From contig NZ_CP074435.1 in the NCBI RefSeq assembly GCF_019923565.1, forward strand, positions 95,089-159,088: a DNA stretch of 64,000 nucleotides, written 5' to 3'. Positions 31,073 to 42,785 of the stretch are shown here, piece after piece. The notes beneath the pieces were generated by a model. The model was not told the origin of the DNA, searched no databases, and saw only the letters and a list, made by a program, of their open reading frames with translations. Origin of the DNA: Candidatus Schneideria nysicola. GTDB taxonomy: Bacteria; Pseudomonadota; Gammaproteobacteria; Enterobacterales; Enterobacteriaceae. Each line of letters opens with the position of its first letter. Position 1 is the stretch's first letter. The translations under genes were made by a program, and so were the position numbers.

Positions 31073-32779
31073 TTGGCAAATTTAATCAGAGGATTTCCAT
31101 ATCGGAAATATAATAGGCGTTTTATTGTATTATCTAGCAGTATTGGATTAGTTTTATTAGGTTTAATATTAAGAATATCTTATTTACAAATAATCAATCC
31201 TAACCCTTTTATTAAACAAGGCGATATGCGCTCTATTCGTGTTGAGTATATTCCAACTCCAAGAGGGATGATAAAAGATCGAATTGGACGACCATTAGCA
31301 ATAAGTATCCCTGCCTATTCTATTGGTATCGATCCTAAAAAAATAGATGATTTAAATCATATTATTAATGATGATCGCTGGAAAGCACTATCTGCAATAC
31401 TTGCAATTCCTATCAACAAAATTTTGGAGCGTATTCAATCTAATCAAAATAGCCGTTTTATTTATCTAGCAAGACAAGTTAATCCTACTATTGGTGAGAA
31501 TATTAGTAAACTTGCATTACCAGGAGTCTATTTAGGACAAGAATCTAAAAGATATTATCCTGCAGGGAAGGTAACCGCACATATAGTCGGTGTGACTAAT
31601 ATAGATCATATTGGGATTGAAGGAATAGAAAAAAGTTTTGATCATTGGTTAACAGGTAAACCTAGTAAACGTATCATTCGTAAAGACCGTTTAGGTCAAG
31701 TAATAGAAACTATTTCATCTATAGCAGGTCAGGAAGCCAATCAATTAACGCTAAGTATTGATATAAGATTACAATCCTTAGTATATCGTGAATTAAATCA
31801 CGCTGTTATTTTAAATAAAGCTGAATCTGGTACAGCAGTATTAATAGATATTGATACTGGAGAAATACTAGCTATGACTAATAGTCCCTCTTATGATCCC
31901 AATAATTTAAATGTAGCAAATAATATTATAAATAATTTAAGAAATCGTGCAGTAACGGATAGTTTTGAACCAGGATCAACTATTAAACCTATTGTGATAA
32001 TGGCAGCGTTACAATGTGGAATAGTTAACGTCAATAGTGTTATTAATACTCTTCCCTATTCCGTTAATGGATATCAAATTAAAGATGTCGTACATCATAA
32101 TGAACTCACTCTTACCGAAATATTAAAAAAATCTAGTAATGTTGGTGTATCTAAATTGGCACTATCTATGCCACTATCGGTTCTTCTGAATACTTATACT
32201 CTTTTTGGAATTGGACAAAAAACAAATTTAGGACTAACGGGAGAAAGTAGCGGGTTTTATCCCCAAAAAAGATGGTCAAAAATTGATAGAGCGACTTTTT
32301 CTTATGGTTATGGATTAATGGTAACACCATTACAATTAGCACGAGTTTATGCCACTATAGGTAGCATGGGAATACTCAGACCACTATCCATTATACGTGT
32401 AGATTCTCCTGTGCCTGGAAAAAGAATATTTTCTGCCAAATTAGTTCGCACCATCATAAATATGATGGAAAGTATATCTTTACCGGGTGAAATTGGAATG
32501 AAAGCCGCTGTGACCGGTTATCGCGTAGCCATTAAAACCGGAACTACAAAAAAAGTGGGTCCAAATGGAAAATATATAAATAAATACATTGCATATACGG
32601 CTGGAATTGCTCCAGCTAGTCGTCCTCGATTTGCATTATTGATCATTATTAATGATCCCAAAGCTGGACAATATTATGGAGGTGCCGTATCCGCTCCAGT
32701 ATTTAGTAATATTATGAGAAATGTTTTACGTATCATGAATATAGAACCCGATGCAATAAAATCAAAAAAAATACTTTGA
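31073..32779 (+). CDS. ftsI: Peptidoglycan D,D-transpeptidase FtsI (PBP3)
   Basis: Septal cross-linking enzyme of the divisome. TTG start at 31073, eight bases after AAGGA. One membrane anchor at about 18-40; pedestal domain from GDMRSIRVEYIPTPRGMI; transpeptidase motifs S302-TIK, SSN at 354-356 and KTG at 488-490. 568 residues (E. coli 588); the shortfall is mainly at both ends. Partner FtsW is at 38.1 kb in the same cluster. Confidence 0.97.
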   Translation: MANLIRGFPYRKYNRRFIVLSSSIGLVLLGLILRISYLQIINPNPFIKQGDMRSIRVEYIPTPRGMIKDRIGRPLAISIPAYSIGIDPKKIDDLNHIINDDRWKALSAILAIPINKILERIQSNQNSRFIYLARQVNPTIGENISKLALPGVYLGQESKRYYPAGKVTAHIVGVTNIDHIGIEGIEKSFDHWLTGKPSKRIIRKDRLGQVIETISSIAGQEANQLTLSIDIRLQSLVYRELNHAVILNKAESGTAVLIDIDTGEILAMTNSPSYDPNNLNVANNIINNLRNRAVTDSFEPGSTIKPIVIMAALQCGIVNVNSVINTLPYSVNGYQIKDVVHHNELTLTEILKKSSNVGVSKLALSMPLSVLLNTYTLFGIGQKTNLGLTGESSGFYPQKRWSKIDRATFSYGYGLMVTPLQLARVYATIGSMGILRPLSIIRVDSPVPGKRIFSAKLVRTIINMMESISLPGEIGMKAAVTGYRVAIKTGTTKKVGPNGKYINKYIAYTAGIAPASRPRFALLIIINDPKAGQYYGGAVSAPVFSNIMRNVLRIMNIEPDAIKSKKIL

Positions 32780-32812
32780 TGTTTAGTGAATAAACGAGGT
32801 TTGATCAATGGA

Positions 32813-34309
32813 ATGAAGAATAATGCTAGATTATACGAATTATTGAAAAAAGGAATGAAAAATATCTCTCTCTCTTTTCTAAAAGACATGAAAATGGATA
32901 GCCGTATAACAAGTAAAGGAGATTTATTTATAGCTATTCCTGGTGATAGAACTGATGGAAGGTATTATATAAATGAAGCTATAAAAAATGGAGTAGCAGT
33001 GATATTAGCCGAAGCGGATAATCCACTTCAAGATGGAAAAATTACTATACAAAACGGTACACCCATTATTTATGTAAATCAACTTAAATTACATTTATCC
33101 GATTTGGCGGGTCAATTTTATAATCATCCATCTCATTTCATGCATCTTATTGGAATAACAGGAACAAACGGAAAAACCACGACGACTTATCTTATCGCAC
33201 AGTGGGCTTCATTACTTAATGAATCTAGTACGATACTCGGAACTATTGGGAATGGTTTATTATATGATACTCAACCTAGTACGCATACCACCGAATCTGC
33301 AATAGATATTCAAAGATTACTAGCAACATTTATAAAAAAATACAAAACCACATTGTGTGCAATGGAAGTATCTTCTCATGGTCTCGTTCAGAATCGAGTC
33401 AATGGTTTACGATTTGCAGTAGCGTTATTTCTTAATCTTAGTCACGATCACTTAGACTATCATGGTAACATGAAAAAGTATGAATTAGCTAAAAGAAAAC
33501 TATTTGATAATTTAGATGTTAAAGAAAGAATTTTTAATATAGATGATCCTATTGGAAAAAAATGGTTAATATCTTTTCCTAATGCGATTGCAGTCACTAC
33601 TAAGCAAAATCTTTTACCTAAAAGTTGGAAAGGAAAATGGTTAAAAATGAGCAAAATTGATTATTATAATTACAGTGCTAATATAACTTTTCAATCCAGT
33701 TGGGGATCAGGTAGAATACATAGTAAACTTATTGGAGAATTTAATTATAGTAATTTGTTAATGGCTTTAGCTACACTTCTAACCCTAGGTTATCCTCTTC
33801 AATTACTACTTGAAACAGCTAATCAATTAAAATTAGCGTATGGACGTATGGAAATATTTAATACTAATGAAAGTCCATTAATTATTATAGATTATGCTCA
33901 TACTCCTGATGCTTTAGAAAAAGTTCTAAAAGCAGCTACAATATACTGTAGAGGGAAATTGTGGTGTATATTTGGTTGTGGAGGCGATCGTGACAAAGCA
34001 AAACGTCCCTTTATGGGAAAGATTGCAGAAAAATATTCGGATAAAGTTATTATTACAAGCGACAATTCACGGAGTGAATCACTATATGATATAAGTAAAG
34101 ATATACAAAGTGGTTTAAAGAGGAGAATTTCTCCTCTAGATGTTATTCCTAGTCGGAAGCAAGCTATTACTAGTGTTATTAATAAAGCGAACTCTATAGA
34201 TGTTATAGTAATAGCAGGAAAAGGACATGAAGAATACCAAATTATTGGAAATAATTATATTCCACATAGTGACCGTCTTCTTGTTTCGCAATTATTAGGT
34301 ATAGTATGA
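32813..34309 (+). CDS. murE: UDP-MurNAc-L-Ala-D-Glu:meso-DAP ligase
   Basis: Cytoplasmic Mur ligase that adds meso-diaminopimelate to the peptidoglycan precursor. I place the start at ATG 32813 (498 aa; E. coli 495) because the following residues align without gap; a GTG nine codons earlier (32786) is the alternative. ATP motif GITGTNGKTTTT and SSHGLVQNRV, HTPDALEK, GCGGDRDKAKRP and GKGHEEYQI are intact. The DAP-recognising DNPR motif reads DNSR here (417-420; bases 34061-34072): Asn and Arg are kept, Pro is replaced by Ser. Overlaps murF by four bases. Confidence 0.95.
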   Translation: MKNNARLYELLKKGMKNISLSFLKDMKMDSRITSKGDLFIAIPGDRTDGRYYINEAIKNGVAVILAEADNPLQDGKITIQNGTPIIYVNQLKLHLSDLAGQFYNHPSHFMHLIGITGTNGKTTTTYLIAQWASLLNESSTILGTIGNGLLYDTQPSTHTTESAIDIQRLLATFIKKYKTTLCAMEVSSHGLVQNRVNGLRFAVALFLNLSHDHLDYHGNMKKYELAKRKLFDNLDVKERIFNIDDPIGKKWLISFPNAIAVTTKQNLLPKSWKGKWLKMSKIDYYNYSANITFQSSWGSGRIHSKLIGEFNYSNLLMALATLLTLGYPLQLLLETANQLKLAYGRMEIFNTNESPLIIIDYAHTPDALEKVLKAATIYCRGKLWCIFGCGGDRDKAKRPFMGKIAEKYSDKVIITSDNSRSESLYDISKDIQSGLKRRISPLDVIPSRKQAITSVINKANSIDVIVIAGKGHEEYQIIGNNYIPHSDRLLVSQLLGIV

Positions 34310-35670
34310 TTCCCATTAGCTTACTTCATATTGCATCTATTCTTAATGCAAAGCTTATTGGCGTGGATTGTATGATTCAATCCATTAGTATTGATTCTCG
34401 TATTGCGGAAAAAGATTGTTTATTCATTGCCATCAAGGGTAAAAAATTTGATGGACATGAATTCGCAATGAAAAAAAACACTATGCATGCAAATATAATT
34501 GCTCTCTTAGTCAACCAAATACTTCCAATAAAAATACCTCAGATTATAGTTACAGATACTAAACATGCTTTAGGAAAGTTAGGTGCTTGGATAAGAAAAC
34601 AAGTTTCTATACCGACTTTAGCGATTACCGGTTCTTCTGGAAAAACGTCTGTAAAAGAAATGACCGTTTCTATTTTACGAGAATGTGGCAAAGTCGTCGC
34701 TACAATAGAAAATTTTAATAATGATATCGGTGTTCCCCTAACGTTACTAAATTTCACTCATCAAGATAATTTTGCAGTAATTGAATTAGGAGCAAGTCGC
34801 CCGGGAGAAATTGCATATACAGCCAATTTAGTACAACCCGATACTGCATTAATAAATAATTTATTTCCTGCGCATCTTTCAGGCTTTGGTTCGATAAAAA
34901 AAATTGCTGAATCCAAAGGAGAACTATTTTATAGTTTATCATGTCAAGGTCGAGGGATTGTTAATGCTGAGAGTAATGATTGGTTCAATTGGGAAAAAAT
35001 ACTAAAAAATAAAGATGTATGGCGATTTGCATTACAACATCGCTCAAATGTCGATTTTTTTGCTACTGATATTAAAAGTACTATAAATAGTGAAGAATTT
35101 ACATTAAATAGTCCTCATGGAAGTTGTCGTGTCTATATTCCATTCCCTGGAGAACATCATATTAGGAATGCACTAGCTGCCAGCGCAGCGGCATTATCAG
35201 TTGGTGCAGATTTATCGAAAATTTCTGTAGGATTATCTAAATTTAAGACACTTCGTGGTAGATTATATCCTATTTTTTTAAATAAAAGACAGCTTCTATT
35301 AGATGATAGTTATAATGCTAATATAGGATCCACTATTGTTTCTGCTCAAGTATTAGCCAAAATGCCAGGATATCGTGTGATGGTAATAGGAGATATTGCA
35401 GAATTAGGTCATAAAGTGATTGAATATCATATAAAAATTGGTCAAATCATTTCTAATATATCTGCAATTAATAAAGTACTCAGTATTGGAAAGTTTAGTG
35501 AATTTATTAGTCAATATAGTAGATATGGAGAACATTTTAAGGATCATCTCTCATTAGTTTCTCGTTTAATTCAATTATTAACTGAATATAAGATAATGAC
35601 CGTTTTAGTGAAAGGTTCACGCAGTGCTAAAATGGATCAAATAGTTCGCATGTTACGGGAAAGAAGATAA
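34306..35670 (+). CDS. murF: UDP-MurNAc-tripeptide:D-Ala-D-Ala ligase
   Basis: Adds D-Ala-D-Ala to complete the UDP-MurNAc pentapeptide. P-loop [12 protein letters not shown] (about 106-117), [36 protein letters not shown] and [10 protein letters not shown] are conserved. 454 residues (E. coli 452). Its start overlaps murE (ATGA) and its stop shares a base with the mraY start. No ddlB is found in this cluster, so the D-Ala-D-Ala must come from a ligase encoded elsewhere or from the host or a co-symbiont. Confidence 0.96.
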   Translation: MIPISLLHIASILNAKLIGVDCMIQSISIDSRIAEKDCLFIAIKGKKFDGHEFAMKKNTMHANIIALLVNQILPIKIPQIIVTDTKHALGKLGAWIRKQVSIPTLAITGSSGKTSVKEMTVSILRECGKVVATIENFNNDIGVPLTLLNFTHQDNFAVIELGASRPGEIAYTANLVQPDTALINNLFPAHLSGFGSIKKIAESKGELFYSLSCQGRGIVNAESNDWFNWEKILKNKDVWRFALQHRSNVDFFATDIKSTINSEEFTLNSPHGSCRVYIPFPGEHHIRNALAASAAALSVGADLSKISVGLSKFKTLRGRLYPIFLNKRQLLLDDSYNANIGSTIVSAQVLAKMPGYRVMVIGDIAELGHKVIEYHIKIGQIISNISAINKVLSIGKFSEFISQYSRYGEHFKDHLSLVSRLIQLLTEYKIMTVLVKGSRSAKMDQIVRMLRERR

Positions 35671-36746
35671 TGTTAGTATTAACTGCGAAATATCTAATCC
35701 CATTTTATTCGGAATGTAGTTTTTTTTCTTATCTAACTTTTCGATCGATTACCAGTCTTTTAACTGCGTTTTTTATTGCGTTATTAATAGGATCGCCATT
35801 AATTAGATATTTAAAAAAAAATAAAATAGGACAAATTGTACGTACAAACGGTCCTAAGGAACATTTTCTGAAGAATGGTACCCCAACTTTAGGAGGATTA
35901 ATAATAATTCTATCAATTATTATTTCTACTATAATATGGGCGAAACTCTCTAATCCATACATTTGGTATGTATTATTCATATTAATAACTTACGGGATGA
36001 TTGGGTTTATAGATGATTATCGTAAAATAGTTTCAAACGGGAATGGACTAACAGCAAAATGGAAATACTTGTTTCAGTCCATTATAGCACTGATAATTTC
36101 TATCATATTATTTATGACAGATACGATAGCATCCGAGGCGTATTTAAATATACCTTTTTTTAAAAATGTTATACTAATATTAGGTATATGGTATATACCA
36201 TTGGCTTATTTTGTCATTGTAGCGACTAGTAATGCCGTTAATCTAACGGATGGATTAGATGGATTGGCCATTATGCCAATCGTCTTTGTTTCAGGTGGAT
36301 TAGCTATCATAGCATGGACTACTGGAAATAGTTATTTTGCGAATTATATTAATATTCCTTATATCTCTCTTTCTGAAGAACTAGTGATCGTTTGCACAGC
36401 TATTATTGGATCGGGTTTGGGTTTTTTATGGTTTAATGCTTATCCCGCTAAAATTTTTATGGGAGATATGGGTTCTCTAGCATTAGGAGGCGCATTAGGG
36501 ACGATCGCGGTTTTATTACGTCAAGAAATTTTATTAATTATAATGGGAGGAGTGTTCGTAATAGAAACTCTCTCCGTAATTTTACAAATTGTGTCATTTA
36601 AATTATTAGGAATACGAATTGTTAAAATGGCCCCAATCCACCATCATTACGAATTAATAGGTTGTCCGGAGTCACGTGTAATTGTGCGTTTTTGGATTGT
36701 TTCTCTACTATTGGTCTTCCTTGGATTAGCCACTTACTTACTATGA
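35670..36746 (+). CDS. mraY: Phospho-MurNAc-pentapeptide translocase MraY
   Basis: Inner-membrane enzyme that makes lipid I from undecaprenyl phosphate and UDP-MurNAc-pentapeptide. About ten membrane segments; motifs [47 protein letters not shown] and [10 protein letters not shown] are all present. 358 residues (E. coli 360). Start ATG overlaps the murF stop (TAATG). Confidence 0.97.
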   Translation: MLVLTAKYLIPFYSECSFFSYLTFRSITSLLTAFFIALLIGSPLIRYLKKNKIGQIVRTNGPKEHFLKNGTPTLGGLIIILSIIISTIIWAKLSNPYIWYVLFILITYGMIGFIDDYRKIVSNGNGLTAKWKYLFQSIIALIISIILFMTDTIASEAYLNIPFFKNVILILGIWYIPLAYFVIVATSNAVNLTDGLDGLAIMPIVFVSGGLAIIAWTTGNSYFANYINIPYISLSEELVIVCTAIIGSGLGFLWFNAYPAKIFMGDMGSLALGGALGTIAVLLRQEILLIIMGGVFVIETLSVILQIVSFKLLGIRIVKMAPIHHHYELIGCPESRVIVRFWIVSLLLVFLGLATYLL

Positions 36747-36765
36747 ATAAAGGTACCGTACCATA

Positions 36766-38112
36766 ATGAGATTCGATTATGAAAGGGAAAATATTGTCAT
36801 TGTTGGTTTAGGAATGACAGGAATATCATGTGTTAACTTTTTTCTCTCTAAAGGGATCATTCCTCGTGTGATGGATAGTCGTATTACTCCTCCTTATTTA
36901 CATAAATTATCGAATAAAATTAAATACTGTAGTTTAGGTGAATTTAATGAAAAATGGTTATTAAAAGCTTCTTTAATTATTGTCAGTCCCGGTATTTCTT
37001 TAAACAATCCCAAATTAATGTTAGCAGCAGACCGTGGAATTAAAATAATAGGAGACATTGATTTATTCCTACGGGAAACAAACATTCCAGTTGTAGCAAT
37101 AACTGGTTCGAATGGAAAAAGTACGGTCACTTCATTAATAGGAAAAATGGCTGGTTTTGCAGGTTGGCGTACAGGAATTGGAGGAAATATTGGGTTCCCA
37201 GCTCTAGTATTATTGAAGAACCAATCTTGTCAACTATATGTATTGGAACTATCTAGTTTTCAATTAGAAACAACATACTATATGAAAACAATAAAAGCAG
37301 CAACAGTTTTGAATGTTCATCAAGAACATATAAATCGTTATCCTCTTGGAATAGAAGAGTATCGTAAAGTAAAAATAAAAATTTATCAACAAGCTGATTT
37401 TTGTATCTTTAATGCCGAAGATAATATGACCTTCCCAGATAATAATTGTACCGCACGCAGTATAACATTTGGTATAGATTCTGGAGATTACCACTTAACT
37501 TATCGAGATGGAAATATTTGGATAACGGCATATGATAATTTATTATTAAATTGTAGTCAAATACAACTTAAAGGGTTGCATAATTATATGAATATCTTAG
37601 CAGCATTAGCTTTGGCAAAAGCAGTAGATATTCCTATTGAAGCTTGTATCTCTGCCATAAAAACATTTAGAGGATTACCCCATAGATTAGAAATCGTTCA
37701 TGAAAAAAACGGTATTTGTTGGATAAACGATTCTAAGTCAACTAATCCCAGTAGCACTCAAGCAGCTATTGAGTATGTTATTGAGTATGTACAGTGTAAA
37801 AGAGGTGGAGTATTACATCTCTTACTTGGTGGAGATAGTAAAAATACAGATTTCATGATCTTATCACCTCTATTAAAAGAGCGTAAAGTTAAGATCTATT
37901 GTTTTGGAAAAGATGGATATAAAATGATGGCTATACGTCCAGATGTATCTACTTTTACTGAAAATTTAGAAAAAGCTATGTATCTTATTCGAAATCAAAT
38001 CAAACCAGGAGATTGTGTTCTTTTATCACCAGCTTGTGCTAGTGTCGATCAATTTGAGAATTTCGAGAATAGGGGGAACCTTTTCACTACATTAGCACAT
38101 AAAATTGGATAA
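36766..38112 (+). CDS. murD: UDP-MurNAc-L-alanine:D-glutamate ligase
   Basis: Adds D-glutamate to UDP-MurNAc-L-Ala. N-terminal Rossmann [11 protein letters not shown]-loop [13 protein letters not shown] (about 112-124), [25 protein letters not shown] and [12 protein letters not shown] are present. 448 residues (E. coli 438). The central motif that is NVTEDHMDRYP in E. coli reads [11 protein letters not shown] here, a conservative drift at two acidic positions. Confidence 0.96.
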   Translation: MRFDYERENIVIVGLGMTGISCVNFFLSKGIIPRVMDSRITPPYLHKLSNKIKYCSLGEFNEKWLLKASLIIVSPGISLNNPKLMLAADRGIKIIGDIDLFLRETNIPVVAITGSNGKSTVTSLIGKMAGFAGWRTGIGGNIGFPALVLLKNQSCQLYVLELSSFQLETTYYMKTIKAATVLNVHQEHINRYPLGIEEYRKVKIKIYQQADFCIFNAEDNMTFPDNNCTARSITFGIDSGDYHLTYRDGNIWITAYDNLLLNCSQIQLKGLHNYMNILAALALAKAVDIPIEACISAIKTFRGLPHRLEIVHEKNGICWINDSKSTNPSSTQAAIEYVIEYVQCKRGGVLHLLLGGDSKNTDFMILSPLLKERKVKIYCFGKDGYKMMAIRPDVSTFTENLEKAMYLIRNQIKPGDCVLLSPACASVDQFENFENRGNLFTTLAHKIG

Positions 38113-38138
38113 TCCCATCTTCTGCAAAAATATTATTT

Positions 38139-39266
38139 ATGTCAAATCCCATTCATCTTTTGTATGATCGCACATTACTATTTGTATCTGTAGGTTTAAC
38201 TAGTATTGGTTTTATTATGGTCACTTCTGCGTCGATGCCTTTGGGGGCACGTTTATTCAACGATCCATTTTTCTTTACAAAAAGAAATATAATTTACATA
38301 ATTTTAGTAATCTTTCTTTCTTTGGGAATATTACGAATACCCATGTTCATTTGGCAAAGATTCAGTAATATACTATTATTTTTTACTATTATTATGTTAG
38401 TTGCAGTACTAATAGTTGGACGTTCAGTAAACGGGTCTTCGCGTTGGATTATAATTGGTCCAATATGTATCCAACCTGCTGAGTTATCCAAACTATCGCT
38501 ACTCTTTTACTTATCGAAGTATTTCGTTCAAGCCATAAAAAATAAATTTTGTAATTTTTATCAACCAATTAGTGTGATGATCTTATTATCATCCCTTCTT
38601 TTAGCTCAACCTGATCTAGGAACTGTCCTCGTCTTATTATCTACAACTTTCGCAATGTTATTTCTCATTGGAGCAAAATTATCTCAATTTTTATCCGTTA
38701 TTACCGTATGTATATTTATAATAATATGTTTAATACTTGATGAACCTTATCGAATAAGAAGAATAATCGCTTTTTGGCATCCTTGGGAAGATCCTTTTGG
38801 GGATGGATATCAATTAACTCAATCCATCATGGCATTCGCAAGAGGTTCATTTTGGGGACAAGGATTAGGAAATTCCGTTCAAAAAATGGAATACCTACCG
38901 TCGGCTCATACTGATTTTATTTTTGCTATCATTGGCGAAGAACTTGGATACATTGGTGCATTTATCACAGTAATAATGCTGGCTTTTTTAATATTCCGAG
39001 CGATGGTAATTGGTCATAAAGCATTAGAAAGCTATCAGTTCTTTTCTGGATTTATGGCTTGTGCTATTGGGATTTGGTTTGGAATACAATCTATTATCAA
39101 TATAGGTACCGTTCTTGGTATTTTACCTACTAAAGGTATTACATTGCCATTAATTAGTTATGGTGGATCCAGTTTATTAATTATGTCAACAGCATTATTA
39201 ATCCTATTCAGGATAGATTTTGAAACAAGATTAAAAAAATCACAAGCTTTCATAATACCGATATGA
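38139..39266 (+). CDS. ftsW: Septal peptidoglycan glycosyltransferase FtsW
   Basis: SEDS-family polymerase that works with FtsI at the septum. Ten hydrophobic segments; [62 protein letters not shown] and [16 protein letters not shown] are conserved. 375 residues against 414 in E. coli: the protein starts just before YDRTLL, so the N-terminal cytoplasmic extension of E. coli FtsW is missing. Overlaps murG by four bases. Confidence 0.96.
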   Translation: MSNPIHLLYDRTLLFVSVGLTSIGFIMVTSASMPLGARLFNDPFFFTKRNIIYIILVIFLSLGILRIPMFIWQRFSNILLFFTIIMLVAVLIVGRSVNGSSRWIIIGPICIQPAELSKLSLLFYLSKYFVQAIKNKFCNFYQPISVMILLSSLLLAQPDLGTVLVLLSTTFAMLFLIGAKLSQFLSVITVCIFIIICLILDEPYRIRRIIAFWHPWEDPFGDGYQLTQSIMAFARGSFWGQGLGNSVQKMEYLPSAHTDFIFAIIGEELGYIGAFITVIMLAFLIFRAMVIGHKALESYQFFSGFMACAIGIWFGIQSIINIGTVLGILPTKGITLPLISYGGSSLLIMSTALLILFRIDFETRLKKSQAFIIPI

Positions 39267-40351
39267 AGAATGAACTAACAGATAGAACACATAGATGCTT
39301 AATAATCATTGGTGGAGGCACAGGTGGACATATTTTTCCTGGATTAACGATTGCTCAATCTATGATAGAAAAAGGGTGGAAAGTACGTTGGATAGGTACA
39401 AAAGATCGTATGGAATCTTATTTAGTGGAAAAATATGGAATTCATATTGATTTAATTAGATTTTATGGATTTGATGGAAAATCTTTAAAAACCAAGTTAC
39501 TATATCCAATATATATATATCGTGCCGTTAGAACAGTCCAACATATCATGTGCATCTGTAAACCAGATATAGTTTTAGGCATGGGCAGTTATATTGCTTT
39601 TCCAGGCATATTAGCGGCGTGGATTCAAGATATTCCTATCGTATTACACGAACAAAACGCTATAGCTGGGAGAACTAATCGTTTATTATCAAAAATTGCT
39701 AATAAAGTACTTCAGGCTTATCCGGGAACTCTATTAGACGCCACAACAGTAGGGAATCCCATTCGAAAGAATATTTTATCTTTATCATTAAAAGATCCCT
39801 ATGATCGATTGATAAATCGATCAGGACCACTTAGAGTATTAATAACAGGAGGGAGTCAGGGTGCCAAAATTTTTAATAAAATTATGCCGTTGGTATTTTC
39901 AAGATTAGCCGTAAAAACTATTTTTTTTCATCAGGTTGGAAAAGGAGCCTTACATGAGATAATCCAATCTTATCCCACAATTAATGCATGCAAAAATTAT
40001 ATATTGGTAGAATTTATTGAGGATATGGCTACAGCTTATGATTGGGCGGATATAATAATATGTCGGTCCGGGGCATTAACAGTCAGTGAAATTGCTACGG
40101 TAGGAATACCGGCCTTATTTGTCCCCTTCATACATAAGGATAGACAACAATATTATAATGCACGTCATCTCGAAAAAGTTGGTGCAGCAAAAATTATTGA
40201 TCAAAAAAATTTTACTGTTTCTAATATAATCGAGATATTGTCCGGAATTAATCGAAAAAATTTATTGCAAATGGCTCAACGTGCTAGATTAGTCGCCTCT
40301 TTTGATGCGACGGAACGGGTAACAAGAGAAATACTATCCTTAGTACGTTAA
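39263..40351 (+). CDS. murG: UDP-GlcNAc:lipid I GlcNAc transferase
   Basis: Peripheral inner-membrane glycosyltransferase that turns lipid I into lipid [14 protein letters not shown] begins at 17, followed by [69 protein letters not shown] and DRQQYYNA. 362 residues (E. coli 355). The 81-base spacer to murC (40352-40432) holds no gene. Confidence 0.97.
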   Translation: MKNELTDRTHRCLIIIGGGTGGHIFPGLTIAQSMIEKGWKVRWIGTKDRMESYLVEKYGIHIDLIRFYGFDGKSLKTKLLYPIYIYRAVRTVQHIMCICKPDIVLGMGSYIAFPGILAAWIQDIPIVLHEQNAIAGRTNRLLSKIANKVLQAYPGTLLDATTVGNPIRKNILSLSLKDPYDRLINRSGPLRVLITGGSQGAKIFNKIMPLVFSRLAVKTIFFHQVGKGALHEIIQSYPTINACKNYILVEFIEDMATAYDWADIIICRSGALTVSEIATVGIPALFVPFIHKDRQQYYNARHLEKVGAAKIIDQKNFTVSNIIEILSGINRKNLLQMAQRARLVASFDATERVTREILSLVR

Positions 40352-40432
40352 AAATGAAGAGTTCAGGTGACATCTATCGTATCAGTACGTTATTTTTAAT
40401 ATATTAGCAGTAATGAAAAAAAGTTGGAAGGT

Positions 40433-41893
40433 GTGAAGACACAACAAGTAACTAATGTACGAACTTTTATTCCCTCAACGTATCTTGTTAAAAGAATCCA
40501 TTTTATTGGAATTGGCGGAGCAGGAATGGGAGGAATAGCTAAAATATTAGCCAGTGAAGGCTATAACATTAGTGGTTCTGATATTAATCCCAATCAGATT
40601 ACACAACAATTAATTCAACTTGGAGTACAAATTTGTTTCGATCACAGACCAGAAAACGTCTATAATGCTAGTTTTGTTGTAATTTCTAATGCAATTTCTA
40701 TTGAAAATCCAGAAGTAGTAGCAGCGAAAAAAGCACAGATCCCTATCATTCAACGTGCTGAAATGTTAGCAGAAATTATGCGATTTCGCTATGGTATAGC
40801 TATTGCTGGTACCCATGGAAAAACAACGACAACCGCAATGATAACAACCATTTATACTGAAGCAGGATTAGATCCCACTTTTATTAGTGGGGGATTCATT
40901 AAATCAGCTGGAACATATGCACATCTTGGTTATAGTCGTTATCTTATTGCGGAATCGGATGAAAGTGATGCATCCTTTCTTCATTTACGACCCATAGTAG
41001 CTGTTATTACCAATATAGAAGCGGAGCATATGGATTACTATGGAAATTTAGTAAATTTAAAAAGAACATTTATCAATTTTTTACATAATTTACCTTTTTA
41101 TGGACATGCCATAGTATGTTTTGATGATCCTATCTTACGAGAAATTCTCCCTTCTATTAAGAGAAAATTCATTACATATGGATTTAGCAATGATGCGGAT
41201 TTACAGATTAGTGATTACTGTCAAATTAAAGAAAAATGCCGTTTTCTAATTAATAGAAAAGGTTCGACAAATCGATCTATTCAAGTGGAATTAAATGCAC
41301 CCGGTCGTCATAATGCTTTAAATTCGGTTGGAGCTATTGCATTAGCTTTAGAAGAAGGGATTAATGAAAATATTATTTTAAAAGCAATGTTACATTTTCA
41401 AGGAACGGGTCGTCGATTTGATCATCTGGGTTATTATAATTTGCTGGATGTGAACGGTAAATCTGGCGAAGTCATGCTAATAGAAGATTATGGACATCAT
41501 CCAACAGAACTACGTGCTACCATTCAAGCAGTACGATCTGGTTGGCCAGATAAACGTTTAGTTATGGTGTTTCAACCTCATCGTTATACAAGAACACGTG
41601 ATTTTTATGATGATTTTGCGATGATCTTATCTAGTGTAGATATATTATTAATGTTAAATATTGATTCTTCTGGAGAAATTCCTATTCCAGGAATAAATAG
41701 TCTTACTTTATGTAACAGTATACGAAAATATAAAAAAAATGATCCAATTTTAGTACTTGATATAAATGAATTACCTAAAATATTAGCATTAATAATACAG
41801 GATAATGATTTAGTGTTAATGCAAGGTGCGGGTACAATAGGAAAAATTACAAGAAAATTAGCAGGTAATAGATTCAATCTATATAGCATTTAG
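40433..41893 (+). CDS. murC: UDP-MurNAc:L-alanine ligase
   Basis: First Mur ligase; adds L-Ala to UDP-MurNAc. [14 protein letters not shown] near 25, P-loop [42 protein letters not shown] and [10 protein letters not shown] match E. coli MurC (486 aa here; E. coli 491). I use GTG at 40433 since KTQQV then aligns with the E. coli N-terminus NTQQL; TTG at 40424 is three codons upstream. GGAAGG lies unusually close to the GTG, so the start is uncertain. ddlB, normally next, is missing: ftsQ starts 11 bases downstream. Confidence 0.94.
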   Translation: MKTQQVTNVRTFIPSTYLVKRIHFIGIGGAGMGGIAKILASEGYNISGSDINPNQITQQLIQLGVQICFDHRPENVYNASFVVISNAISIENPEVVAAKKAQIPIIQRAEMLAEIMRFRYGIAIAGTHGKTTTTAMITTIYTEAGLDPTFISGGFIKSAGTYAHLGYSRYLIAESDESDASFLHLRPIVAVITNIEAEHMDYYGNLVNLKRTFINFLHNLPFYGHAIVCFDDPILREILPSIKRKFITYGFSNDADLQISDYCQIKEKCRFLINRKGSTNRSIQVELNAPGRHNALNSVGAIALALEEGINENIILKAMLHFQGTGRRFDHLGYYNLLDVNGKSGEVMLIEDYGHHPTELRATIQAVRSGWPDKRLVMVFQPHRYTRTRDFYDDFAMILSSVDILLMLNIDSSGEIPIPGINSLTLCNSIRKYKKNDPILVLDINELPKILALIIQDNDLVLMQGAGTIGKITRKLAGNRFNLYSI

Positions 41894-41903
41894 CTTAGCT
41901 ACT

Positions 41904-42785
41904 ATGAAGAATAAAAAAATTGAGGATAGATATGACTACCAAATAACGGCAATCTATTTTAATAAAACCCCAAAATATCAAAATAGAATTGTCATTCTCA
42001 TCTTTTTTTTATTAGTACTAGTAGTAGGTATCTATGGAAGTACTTGGATAATATTTAGATGGATACAACAATCCCATAACACTCCATCTTTATTTAAAAT
42101 AATAGTACAAGGTGGAAATTTCACTACTGAAGATGATATTCGAAAATTACTCCATATCCGTGATAGAAATATGTTGATGAAAACAGATGTCAATATCATT
42201 CAAAATACCATGCTACAATTACCATGGATTAAATCTATTAGTGTACGTAAAAAATGGCCCAATATAATTAAAATTAACTTAATTGAATACATACCATTAG
42301 TATGTTGGAATAATATATACTTAATTGATAAAAACGGAAAAAAATTTCCTCTCTCTCAATTCTCTCAATATAAAAAAGAGAAAATATATTCTACTATCCC
42401 CACATTATATATTCTAGAAGAACATGCAAATGAAAAACATATAATCAATGAATATATTGCCATAAGCAATGTATTAAATAGTAGTAGTAAAATTCAAATT
42501 AAAACTATTCATATCAATCCTTGTCATTCATGGAGTCTAATTTTAGACAATAATATTCGGTTAGAAATTGGTCGAAATAACAAAATATATCGTCTAAAAA
42601 GGTTTATTGAGATTTATCCCACCATTCTACAACACGCTTATGAGAAAAAAAAACAAATTAGCTCTATAGATTTACGCTATGAATCAGGTTTAGCTGTTGG
42701 ATTAACCGATTTTTCCTTTGCAACAACACTTCTATTTCATAAATCCGAACGACTGTCATATACAGGAAAAAATACAAATGATTAA
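41904..42785 (+). CDS. ftsQ: Cell division protein FtsQ
   Basis: Bitopic divisome protein linking early and late division proteins through FtsB and FtsL. Short basic cytoplasmic part, one membrane segment at about 29-52, POTRA domain (IIVQGGNFTTEDDIRKLL), then the FtsQ beta domain with LPWIKSISVRKKWPNIIKINLIEYIPLVCWN and a final IDLRYESGLAVGL. 293 residues (E. coli 276). Overlaps ftsA by eight bases. Confidence 0.93.
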   Translation: MKNKKIEDRYDYQITAIYFNKTPKYQNRIVILIFFLLVLVVGIYGSTWIIFRWIQQSHNTPSLFKIIVQGGNFTTEDDIRKLLHIRDRNMLMKTDVNIIQNTMLQLPWIKSISVRKKWPNIIKINLIEYIPLVCWNNIYLIDKNGKKFPLSQFSQYKKEKIYSTIPTLYILEEHANEKHIINEYIAISNVLNSSSKIQIKTIHINPCHSWSLILDNNIRLEIGRNNKIYRLKRFIEIYPTILQHAYEKKKQISSIDLRYESGLAVGLTDFSFATTLLFHKSERLSYTGKNTND

